DNA of 64,000 bases from Variovorax sp. KBW07 (GTDB lineage Bacteria; Pseudomonadota; Gammaproteobacteria; Burkholderiales; Burkholderiaceae_C): the NCBI RefSeq assembly GCF_003852515.1, contig NZ_QAJK01000047.1:22287-86286 (forward strand), read 5' to 3'. Within the stretch, counting starts at the first letter, position 1. Every line of letters starts with the position of its first letter. Of the stretch, positions 50,253 through 57,792 are shown piece after piece. The notes below the pieces were generated by a model, which worked only from the letters and a program-made list of their open reading frames with translations, was not told where the DNA came from and ran no database searches. A program made the translations under genes and the position numbers.

Positions 50253-52391
50253 TCAGAACTGGTATTTGGCGGTGGCGACCAGCGTCCGCTCGTTGCCGGC
50301 GTAGTAGTTGTTGTACGCGCGCGAAGCGGTGTACTTGCGGTTGGCCAGGTTGGTCGCGGTCAGCGCGAAGCGCCATGGGCCGGTCTTGTAGTGCACCGTG
50401 GCGTCGAGCAGCGCAACGCCGCCTTCCGACGAGGTGTTGGTCACGTCGTTGAAGCGCTTGCCGATGTAGCGCACGCCGCCGCCGAAGCCGAAGCCGTTGT
50501 TCATGGTGTAGTCGAGCCACACCGAGGCCGAGTGCTTGGGCACCTGGATCGGCATGTTGCCGATTTCATTCGTGTTGGCGCTGGACAGCACCTTCATGTC
50601 GAGGAATGTGTAGGCGGCCGTGAGGTTCAGGTTGCGCGCTAGCTCGGCCTTGGCTTCGAGCTCGAGGCCGCGTGAACGGATGCGGCCGATCTGGCGGGCC
50701 TCGAACGTGTCCTGGTTGTAGGTGACGACGTTCGATTTGCGCAGATCGAACACGGCGGCCGTGACCATGGTGCGCGAGCCTTCGGGCTGGTACTTGAGGC
50801 CGGCTTCGACCTGCTTGCCGCGGCTCGGCTGGAAGGGCTGGCTGTTGGCGTCGGCACCGCTGTTCGGCATGAACGATTCGGCATAGCTGATGTACGGGGC
50901 GAAGCCGTTGCCGATCAGGTAGCTCAGGCCCGCTCGGCCGCTGAACTTGTCGTCGGACTGCGCCGTGCGGCTGCTGTCCAGGCGGTTGAAGCTGCGCGAC
51001 TTGACGTGATCCTGGCGGCCACTCAGCGTGATGACCCAGCGCTTGTCGATCTTGATCTGGTCTTGCGCATAGACGCCGATCTGCTCGCTGGTCTGCGTGT
51101 AGTTGGAGTCGGGGTTGAAAGGCTCGGGCACCGGCTGGCCGTTGATGGGGAAGCGCAGGTCGAGACCCGGCGCGGGGCCAGAGAACTGCTTGGCCGTGTA
51201 GCGCGAGCGGGTCCAGTCGACACCGAAGAGCAGCGTGTGCTCGACGATGCCCGAGCGCACGCGGCCCTGCAGCTGTGCGTCGGACGTCCATTGGTTGACG
51301 CGCTCAGGCGCAAAGCGGGCCGTGCGCGACAGCGTGTAGTTGTCCGGATCGAGCGTCGTGACCATGTGGTGCTTGTCGGTGTCGAAACCGAAATAGCGCA
51401 TGTTCTGGCGCACCGTCCAGTCGTCGTTGATGTGGTGCTCGAACAGGTAGCCGATCGACGCCTGCCGTTGCTTGATGCGGCTGTACTTCGGCTCGCCCTG
51501 CAGGAGGCCGGTGTTGCGGCCCTGCAGGTCGGTCACGTAGAAGATGTCGTCGCCGGCCTTGCTGTCGAGGAATTCTCCGAGCAGCGTGAACGATGTGGAG
51601 GCCGAGGGCTGCCAGCGAAGGGAAGGCGCCAGGTAGTGGCGCTTGGCTTCCACCGGCGCACCGTTCGCGTAGCGCTGCTGCGAGTTGCTGTCGAGTTCGA
51701 CGCCCACCAGGCGGTAGCTCAGCGTGTCGTTGATGGCGCCGCCCAGGTCGACGGCCACCTGCTTGCGCTGGAAGCTGCCGTACTGGACTTCGATTTCACG
51801 GACCGGCGTATCGCTCGGCATCTTGCTCACGCGGTTGACGATGCCGCCGGCGTCGCCCTGGCCGAAGGTCACGGACGAGGGGCCGCGCAGCACTTCGACG
51901 CGCTCGACGCCGTAGGGCTCGGTCAACGAATAGGCGGGCAGCACGAGGCCGTCGCGGTACATGGCGTTGCCCGCCGTGGCGTCGAAACCGCGGATCAGCA
52001 GCCAGTCGATGCCGCGCGGGTCATAGCCCCAGTTGCTGACGGTGACGCCCGGCGTGTAGCGCACGGCTTCCATGATGTTCTGAACGCCGCGCGCCTCGAG
52101 CTCCTCACGCCCGATCACGGAGACGGACTGGGGCGTTTCGATCAGTGGCGTGTCTGTCTTCGTGGCCGTGGCGCTGCGCCGTGCCACATAGCCCTGGACC
52201 GGGCCGGTGGCGGTTTCGGGCTGTTCGCCACTCACCGTGACCACCGGCAGGGTGCTGGATGCGGCCGGAGCCTCCGGCGTGCGGGCAGTCTGGGCTGGTG
52301 CCGCAAGGCTCCAGAAGGCGGCGGCGGTGCCGAAGGCTGTCGCGAGCGACGTGCTGAGCAGGCGTTGCCGCGGCAAGGAAAGAGGACGCAT
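50253..52391 (-). CDS. TonB-dependent ferric-siderophore receptor
   Basis: A 712-residue outer-membrane receptor of the FhuA/FpvA-like siderophore class. A signal peptide (residues 1-35, ending AAPAQT) is followed by a plug domain: TDTPLIETPQSVSVIGREELEARGVQNIMEAVRYTPGV, LIRGFDATAGNAMYRDGL, and VERVEVLRGPSSVTFGQGDAGGIVNRVSK. A beta-barrel then ends with ASRAYNNYYAGNERTLVATAKYQF and its terminal Phe. There is no N-terminal secretin-like signalling (STN) domain, so it cannot signal to a FecR-type sensor. ATG 52391 was chosen because it gives the signal peptide. A Fur box lies 46 bp upstream of the start. Likely imports the ferric form of the siderophore made by this locus. Confidence 0.96.
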   Translation of the reverse strand: MRPLSLPRQRLLSTSLATAFGTAAAFWSLAAPAQTARTPEAPAASSTLPVVTVSGEQPETATGPVQGYVARRSATATKTDTPLIETPQSVSVIGREELEARGVQNIMEAVRYTPGVTVSNWGYDPRGIDWLLIRGFDATAGNAMYRDGLVLPAYSLTEPYGVERVEVLRGPSSVTFGQGDAGGIVNRVSKMPSDTPVREIEVQYGSFQRKQVAVDLGGAINDTLSYRLVGVELDSNSQQRYANGAPVEAKRHYLAPSLRWQPSASTSFTLLGEFLDSKAGDDIFYVTDLQGRNTGLLQGEPKYSRIKQRQASIGYLFEHHINDDWTVRQNMRYFGFDTDKHHMVTTLDPDNYTLSRTARFAPERVNQWTSDAQLQGRVRSGIVEHTLLFGVDWTRSRYTAKQFSGPAPGLDLRFPINGQPVPEPFNPDSNYTQTSEQIGVYAQDQIKIDKRWVITLSGRQDHVKSRSFNRLDSSRTAQSDDKFSGRAGLSYLIGNGFAPYISYAESFMPNSGADANSQPFQPSRGKQVEAGLKYQPEGSRTMVTAAVFDLRKSNVVTYNQDTFEARQIGRIRSRGLELEAKAELARNLNLTAAYTFLDMKVLSSANTNEIGNMPIQVPKHSASVWLDYTMNNGFGFGGGVRYIGKRFNDVTNTSSEGGVALLDATVHYKTGPWRFALTATNLANRKYTASRAYNNYYAGNERTLVATAKYQF

Positions 52392-52436
52392 GAAGGAATG
52401 TCTCCCAAGGATTGATTGGTGATCCACCTTCATTTT

Positions 52437-52455
52437 AATGAGAATGGTTCTTATT
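52437..52455 (-). promoter_or_regulatory. Fur box upstream of the TonB receptor gene
   Basis: AATGAGAATGGTTCTTATT matches AATGAGAATnATTCTCATT at all but two informative positions. It lies between the formyltransferase and receptor genes on the minus strand, so the receptor can be iron-regulated independently of the upstream genes. Confidence 0.85.
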
Positions 52456-52506
52456 CTCCGAGAAAATGAAGCATTTTGTTGCGAGGCGACAACGAGGCCG
52501 GTGCGC

Positions 52507-53334
52507 TCAGAGGTGAGGGGCCAGCAGGGCCAGGCCCTGGTGCATGGCGGGGAAGAGGCTGCGGTTGAAGTTGTTCCAGCGCAGCTCGAGAATCGAATCG
52601 TCAGGCCCGATGTCGGTGCCGAGCACATCGAAGATGACCTCGCCCGAATCGATGCCGTTGTCGACGTAGTGCAGCGACGCGCCGGTCTTGACGACCGGCT
52701 TCGTGGCCACTGTGGCCATGCGCTGCCAGTCGACCACCTTCTCGCCTCGCGCGCCGTGCAGCGCATCGAGCGTGGCATAGGCGCCGCGTCGCTGGAACGG
52801 CGACTCGAGGCGCGTGATGCCCGGATGGATGTTGACGATCCTGCGGCAGAAGCGGGCGCCGGGCCGCACCAGTTCATCGAGGATGACCAGCAGCCCGTCG
52901 AGCACCACCGCGTCGGCGCGCAATGTGAGCAGCTTGTCGAGCAGCGCGCGTTCGAAGGCGCTCTTGCCCGCCACGCGCTCGGCCGAATCCATCGGCAGGC
53001 GCCGGTACGACGAGGGCACCGAATGCAGCATGTCTTTCAGCAGCCGGCCTTGCGCGCGCAGTTCGCCGGGAAAGATCCACTTGCGCTCAGGGTGCCATGC
53101 AAAGCCGTAGTCGGCCAGCGCGGCCTGGTCGCGCGGCGATTGAGGGTCGTCGTCGTAGACGATGCCTTCGAGCGAATAGGCGTCGCCCAGCGGCGTGGTG
53201 TCGAGGGCCTCGGCGAGGTACTCGAGCGGCGACTTCATGTAGCGCGGTTCGCCCTTGTAGTCGATGTTCTGGCCCGCCTTGTCGGCGGCGGCATTTCTCA
53301 GCGAGAGGACGTAGACAAGCTTGGCTTTGGGCAT
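52507..53334 (-). CDS. N5-hydroxyornithine formyltransferase (PvdF-like)
   Basis: A 275-residue formyl-tetrahydrofolate-dependent transferase, the usual length of PvdF-type enzymes. The formyl transferase core is visible: DAVVLDGLLVILDEL, the catalytic NIHPGITRLESPFQRRG (Asn and His), and LHYVDNGIDSGEVIFDV (Asp). It should convert N5-hydroxy-L-ornithine, made by the monooxygenase at 56.2 kb, into N5-formyl-N5-hydroxyornithine, the hydroxamate building block. The frame is open 135 nt further upstream, but the extension is non-conserved and overlaps no ribosome site; ATG 53334 (MPKAKLVYVLSLRN) begins the recognisable fold. It lies 70 bp downstream of the FhuF-like gene on the same strand. Confidence 0.93.
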   Translation of the reverse strand: MPKAKLVYVLSLRNAAADKAGQNIDYKGEPRYMKSPLEYLAEALDTTPLGDAYSLEGIVYDDDPQSPRDQAALADYGFAWHPERKWIFPGELRAQGRLLKDMLHSVPSSYRRLPMDSAERVAGKSAFERALLDKLLTLRADAVVLDGLLVILDELVRPGARFCRRIVNIHPGITRLESPFQRRGAYATLDALHGARGEKVVDWQRMATVATKPVVKTGASLHYVDNGIDSGEVIFDVLGTDIGPDDSILELRWNNFNRSLFPAMHQGLALLAPHL

Positions 53335-53404
53335 GGAAGTGAGGGTGTCGGCGTGGGATGAATGGTTCGGGTCTCCGAGGGAGACGAAATGCCCGGCAAT
53401 CTGT

Positions 53405-54223
53405 TCACCCGCCGCTGGGCTCTCCGACCTCGGCCGCGTCCTCGTCTTCACCGTTGCGGTCGTCGTCATGGCCGCGGCGATGCTGCGGTGCCAATGGGCA
53501 GGCGCTGCAATAGTCTTCGCCCGGCAGCAGGTGGTACAGGCAGCACTGCCGGTGCAGCTTCATTGCAACGGTGCGGCCTTCGTGCTGCCAAGGCACTTCG
53601 CGCTGGCGCCCGTGCAAAGGGTTGATGCCGCCAGGGGCGTCCGGCCAGGCGGCGGCATGCAGCAGGTGGGCCTGGTCTTGCGCGATGGTGGCCGAGCCGC
53701 CGGTCAGCAGCAGGCCCTGCGCGAGGATGGGCTCGAGGCGGCGCGCCAGGTTGCCCCAGAGAATCTTGGGCGCCAGCCGGGTGAGCCGTGTGAGTTCGGC
53801 GAAAAGCGGTGCGAGGTGGTGCCACACCAAGGGCCCATAGCGCTGCGACGTCGTTGCGCCATGCCGTGGTTCACCGAGCTCGATGACGTGGAAGCTGACC
53901 GCATCGCCGTTGCCGTCGAACCGCACCCAGACCTGCCCGGCCGAGACCGGAAACACGTGCTGCAGCACGCTCGCTCCCGCCACCACGGGCGGCAGCAGCA
54001 CGTCGAGGTATCGAAGGCTCCACACGGAAGCGACAGCCCGCGGGTCGGCGTCGGCATCGCCCCGAAACCGCGCGTGCCGGCGCAGCATCTCGCGAAGGCG
54101 CGACCCGGGCTGCAGCAGGTCGGCCAGGCGCACGGCGTCGGCCGGAGGGTCCTGCGCGCACTGGAGCCCTTCGCCGAGCGGCGCCAGTTCGCCCCGGAAG
54201 ATGGGCGCCAGCAGCGGGATCAT
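53405..54223 (-). CDS. FhuF-like siderophore-iron reductase (2Fe-2S)
   Basis: A 272-residue cytoplasmic protein. The diagnostic feature is the C-terminal CC-x10-C-x2-C cluster motif, RQCCLYHLLPGEDYCSACP, which binds a [2Fe-2S] centre in FhuF. Upstream, RYLDVLLPPVVAGASV and WGNLARRLEPIL fit the FhuF-type helical domain. FhuF proteins reduce ferric hydroxamate siderophores after import, releasing Fe(II). It is divergent from the exporter gene across ~200 bp and is the first gene of the reductase-formyltransferase-receptor group. A polar His/Asp/Glu-rich tail follows the cluster. The start is ATG 54223; a clear ribosome binding site is not seen. Confidence 0.9.
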   Translation of the reverse strand: MIPLLAPIFRGELAPLGEGLQCAQDPPADAVRLADLLQPGSRLREMLRRHARFRGDADADPRAVASVWSLRYLDVLLPPVVAGASVLQHVFPVSAGQVWVRFDGNGDAVSFHVIELGEPRHGATTSQRYGPLVWHHLAPLFAELTRLTRLAPKILWGNLARRLEPILAQGLLLTGGSATIAQDQAHLLHAAAWPDAPGGINPLHGRQREVPWQHEGRTVAMKLHRQCCLYHLLPGEDYCSACPLAPQHRRGHDDDRNGEDEDAAEVGEPSGG

Positions 54224-54426
54224 GGGCCGGCTCGCAAGAGCGCAGCGAGGCGTCGCTCAGGGTGCATGCCTCCAAGACGCGCGAGCGGCCCGCATGTTCA
54301 CCGGACACGCATGGGAGGGCCCGCGCCGGCATCGCCATGAACATCGGCAGGGCCCGGTCGTCTATGCAAGGAGCGGCATCGCGCCGCATGAACGCAATCG
54401 CCCCGGCGGGCGGAAAGATTCCTTGC

Positions 54427-56136
54427 ATGACATCTCCAAGTGACAGCGGTGGCAGCGGTGGCAGCGGCGCTGGCAATGGCGCGGAAGTCGCGCGCCTGCT
54501 GAAACCCTTTCTTCCGTGGATCGTGCTGTCCATGGTCACGGGCGTCGGCGCGGGCGTGGCGACCGTCGCGCTGTTGCGCACCATCAACCAGGTGCTGAAC
54601 CAGCAGGGCAGCATGGCCGGCGGGCTGCTGCTGACCTTCATTGCGCTGTGCCTGATCGCGCTGTTCGGCCGCATGGCGTCCGACGTGTCGACCAATTTTG
54701 TCGGGCAGAAGCTGGTGGCCCAGGTTCGCAAGAGCCTGGCGGAGAAGATTCTTTCGGCCCCCATCGATGCACTGGAGCGCTACCGCACGCACCGGCTCAT
54801 GCCGGTGCTGTCGCAAGACGTGGACATGATCAGCGACGCCGCCTTCGTGCTGTCGACCACGCTCATCGCGGTGGCTGTCGCGCTGGGCTGCCTGGCGTAC
54901 CTGGCCTGGCTTTCGCTGCCGCTTTTCTGCCTGCTGCTGGTGGCGCTCGTCATCGGTGCCTCTTTCCAGATCGTGGCCCAGAACCGCGCCAACATCGGCT
55001 TCTGGAAGGCGCGCGAGCATGAAGACCAGCTGCACAAGGCCTACCGCGCGATCAGCGAAGGCGCAAAGGAACTGCGCATGCACCGTGAGCGCCGCGTCGG
55101 CATGTTCGACGGGCAGATAGAGCGCATCGTCGACAGCATCCGTACCGTGAACAGCCGCGCCATCAACACCTTCGTGATGGCCACGTCGTTCGGTTCGGCG
55201 CTGTTCTTCCTGCTGATCGCGTTGATCCTCGGGTGGGCCGCATTCCGCACCACCGAGCCCGTGGTGCTGAGCGGCTTCGTGCTGGTGCTGCTGTTCCTGC
55301 GCGGGCCCATCGACCAGATTGCAGGCGCGCTGCCGCACATGGGCCGCGCCAAGGTGGCCTTCCTGCGCATTGCGGACCTGTCGGCGCGTTTTGCCAGCCC
55401 CGAGCCGCACCTGCACCTGGAGCGCGCGGGCGGCCCGCAGACCCTGTCCGATGGCATCGGCATGCATGGCGTGCGCTATGCCTTCGACGCACCCGACGGT
55501 GGCGAGCCCTTCGTGCTCGGGCCCATCGACCTGCAACTGCGCCGCGGCGAGATGGTGTTCGTGGTGGGCGACAACGGCTCCGGCAAGACCACGCTCATCA
55601 AGCTGCTGCTGGGCCTGTACGCGCCGCAGCAGGGCGAGGTGCTGCGCGACGGCGCCGTGGTCACGCCCGAATTTCGCGATGACTACCGGCAGCTGTTCAC
55701 CACGGTGTTCTCCGATTTCTACTTGTTCGAGAACCTCGTCGCGAACGAAAAAGGCGAAGAGGGTGCGCACGCGCTGCCGCAAGCCGCGCTGCCTTACCTG
55801 CAGCGCCTGGAGATCGCCCACAAGGTGAGCATCAAGGACGGCTCGTTCAGCACGGTCGACCTGTCGACCGGACAGCGCAAGCGCCTGGCGCTGGTGCATG
55901 CCTACCTCGAGGGCCGGCCGGTGCTGGTGTTCGACGAATGGGCCGCCGACCAGGACCCGACCTTCCGCCATCTCTTCTACACGGAACTGCTTCCCGAGTT
56001 GCGTGCGCGGGGCCACCTGCTGGTGGTGATCTCGCACGACGACCGCTACTTCCACCTGGCCGACCGCGTGATCACCATGAAGGCCGGACGCATCGACGAA
56101 GACCGGGCACGCGCGCCGCAGGGCCTTGCCGCCTGA
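54427..56136 (+). CDS. PvdE-like cyclic-peptide/siderophore ABC exporter
   Basis: A 569-residue fused permease-ATPase of the inner membrane. Six membrane helices occupy ~20-300 (FLPWIVLSMVTGVGAGVATVALL; GGLLLTFIALCLIALFG; ALFFLLIALILGWAAF). The ATPase has Walker A GDNGSGKTT (~381), signature LSTGQRKRL (~479) and Walker B VLVFDEWAADQDP (~500); the DEWAADQDP ending is typical of the PvdE/SyrD/YojI group. In pyoverdine biosynthesis PvdE moves the acylated precursor into the periplasm. The same role here would deliver the product to the PvdQ-like acylase encoded 1.7 kb downstream. ATG 54427 was chosen; ATG 54388 with AAGGAG upstream is possible. Confidence 0.93.
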   Translation: MTSPSDSGGSGGSGAGNGAEVARLLKPFLPWIVLSMVTGVGAGVATVALLRTINQVLNQQGSMAGGLLLTFIALCLIALFGRMASDVSTNFVGQKLVAQVRKSLAEKILSAPIDALERYRTHRLMPVLSQDVDMISDAAFVLSTTLIAVAVALGCLAYLAWLSLPLFCLLLVALVIGASFQIVAQNRANIGFWKAREHEDQLHKAYRAISEGAKELRMHRERRVGMFDGQIERIVDSIRTVNSRAINTFVMATSFGSALFFLLIALILGWAAFRTTEPVVLSGFVLVLLFLRGPIDQIAGALPHMGRAKVAFLRIADLSARFASPEPHLHLERAGGPQTLSDGIGMHGVRYAFDAPDGGEPFVLGPIDLQLRRGEMVFVVGDNGSGKTTLIKLLLGLYAPQQGEVLRDGAVVTPEFRDDYRQLFTTVFSDFYLFENLVANEKGEEGAHALPQAALPYLQRLEIAHKVSIKDGSFSTVDLSTGQRKRLALVHAYLEGRPVLVFDEWAADQDPTFRHLFYTELLPELRARGHLLVVISHDDRYFHLADRVITMKAGRIDEDRARAPQGLAA

Positions 56137-56190
56137 GAGGGCGCCAGCCCGCACGCATCCAACACACAGAGCACAGAGGAGTTGACACTC

Positions 56191-57495
56191 ATGCAGCACA
56201 TCCATGACCTGATCGGGATCGGCTTCGGCCCGTCGAACGTCGCGCTGGCCATCGCGCTCGACGAGAAACGGCACGGCGCAAAGCCGCTGGACGCCCTGTT
56301 CATCGAGCGCCAGCCCAGCTTTGCCTGGCATCCGCACATGCTGCTCGACCAGGCGCACATGCAGATCTCGTTCCTGAAAGACCTGGCGACGCTGCGCAAC
56401 CCCACCAGCCGCTTCACTTTCGTGAACTACCTGCACGAGAAGGGACGGCTGACGGACTTCATCAACCTGAAGAGCTTCTTTCCGAGCCGGCACGAGTTCA
56501 ACGACTACCTGGGCTGGGCCGCGGGCCAGTTCGAAGACGCCTGCCGCTACGGCGAAGAGGTGTTCGAGGTGCTGCCCGAGAAGCAGGGCGGCGAGGTGTC
56601 GCTGCTGCGCGTGCGCTCGCGCGATGCCGGCGGCCGCGTGCAGGAGCGGCTGGCGCGCAACCTGGTCGTGAGCATCGGCGGCGTGCCCAACATTCCCGAG
56701 GGGTTCAAGTCGCTGCGCGACGATGCACGCGTTTTCCATTCGAGCAGCTACCTGAAGGACATGGCGCGGCATCCGCAGGCACGCAGGGTGGCCATCGTCG
56801 GCGCGGGCCAGAGCGCGGCGGAAATATTCATGGACCTGCAAGGGCGCCCGGGTGCGCCACAGGTCGACCTGATCATGCGGGCGCGCTCCATACGCCCGTC
56901 GGACGATAGCCCGTTCGTCAACGAAGTCTTCAACGCCGACTTCACCGACTACATGTTCAGCCGCGACAGCGACGAGCGCGCAGCGCTGCTCGACGAGTTC
57001 TCGCAGACCAACTACGCCGTGGCCGACCTCGACCTGATCCAGCAGATCTACAAGGTCTTCTACGACCAGAAGGTGACGCGCGGCACCCGCCTGCGCATGC
57101 TGCGCCAGCACGACGTGCGCTCGGTGCGCGCCGCTTCCGATGGCGTTCACCTGACGCTGCTCGACCGCGACGTGCAGCGCGAAAGCTCGGTGCGCTACGA
57201 CGCCGTGGTGCTGGCCACCGGCTATGCACGCGACCAACACAAAGACCTGCTGCTGCCGCTCGCACCGTACCTCGGCGACTACGACGTCGACCGCTACTAC
57301 CGCCTGAAGTGCGCGCCCGATTTTCACCCTGGCATCTACCTGCAGGGCGCCTGCGAAGACAGCCATGGCCTGAGCGACACGCTGCTCTCGGTGACCTCGG
57401 TGCGCACCGGGGAAATCGGCAACGCACTGCTGGCCGCCGCGCAACCGCGCGCGCGCAACGCCGTGCGCGACGAATCCCAGGCGGTCCGCGTCTAG
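56191..57495 (+). CDS. L-ornithine N5-monooxygenase (PvdA/SidA family)
   Basis: A 434-residue FAD- and NADPH-dependent enzyme that hydroxylates the side-chain amine of ornithine, the first step to hydroxamate ligands. FAD motif: LIGIGFGPSNVALAIAL (residues 8-24). Then HMLLDQAHMQISFLKDLATLRNPTS, the strongly conserved family block. The NADPH site is VAIVGAGQSAAEIF (~205-215), and a late ATGY motif sits near 342. The C-terminus ends GLSDTLLSVTSVRTGEI, the usual substrate-site region. The ATG at 56191 follows AGAGGAG; the TTG nine nt upstream is too close to it. Co-directional with the exporter (54 bp gap), so probably one operon. Confidence 0.96.
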   Translation: MQHIHDLIGIGFGPSNVALAIALDEKRHGAKPLDALFIERQPSFAWHPHMLLDQAHMQISFLKDLATLRNPTSRFTFVNYLHEKGRLTDFINLKSFFPSRHEFNDYLGWAAGQFEDACRYGEEVFEVLPEKQGGEVSLLRVRSRDAGGRVQERLARNLVVSIGGVPNIPEGFKSLRDDARVFHSSSYLKDMARHPQARRVAIVGAGQSAAEIFMDLQGRPGAPQVDLIMRARSIRPSDDSPFVNEVFNADFTDYMFSRDSDERAALLDEFSQTNYAVADLDLIQQIYKVFYDQKVTRGTRLRMLRQHDVRSVRAASDGVHLTLLDRDVQRESSVRYDAVVLATGYARDQHKDLLLPLAPYLGDYDVDRYYRLKCAPDFHPGIYLQGACEDSHGLSDTLLSVTSVRTGEIGNALLAAAQPRARNAVRDESQAVRV

Positions 57496-57520
57496 CCGGC
57501 CCCGAGCGAGGCGGCCGACG

Positions 57521-57766
57521 ATGGCGATGGCCAACAGGACCCCCGTGTGCACAGAGACGGCCGTCGACACCGCGTGGGCGCTTTTCTGCCAGCTGCACGA
57601 CGCGCCTTCGCGCGACCATGCCGACCAGCTGATTCACTGGCTGGGCGAAGACCCCCGCCACGTGCGCGCATTCGACGAGGCGCTCACGCTGTGGGCGCTG
57701 GCCGGTGCAGCCATGGTCAAGCCCGTGCTCGAAGAAGTGCGGCGCAGCGGCCCTGACCTGCAATAG
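57521..57766 (+). CDS. Second mini-FecR-like protein (DUF4880-like)
   Basis: An 81-residue protein. DTAWALFCQLHDAPSRDHADQLIHWLGEDPRHVRAFDEALTLWALAG matches the FecR N-terminal (DUF4880) pattern of an 'A..W...L......WL...P.H..A......W' helix pair, as in the protein encoded at 20.3 kb. It again ends shortly after, with no membrane helix or periplasmic domain. It is placed 25 bp after the monooxygenase gene and 26 bp before the acylase gene, so it lies inside the operon. A possible cofactor or antagonist of the ECF sigma; the assignment is by motif only. Confidence 0.65.
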   Translation: MAMANRTPVCTETAVDTAWALFCQLHDAPSRDHADQLIHWLGEDPRHVRAFDEALTLWALAGAAMVKPVLEEVRRSGPDLQ

Positions 57767-57792
57767 ATGCATGGACGGCGAGCCAGCTTTTT

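Noticed and set aside
53335-53469. 45-codon extension of the formyltransferase frame
   Set aside because: Non-conserved sequence overlapping the end of the FhuF-like gene. The family fold begins at ATG 53334.
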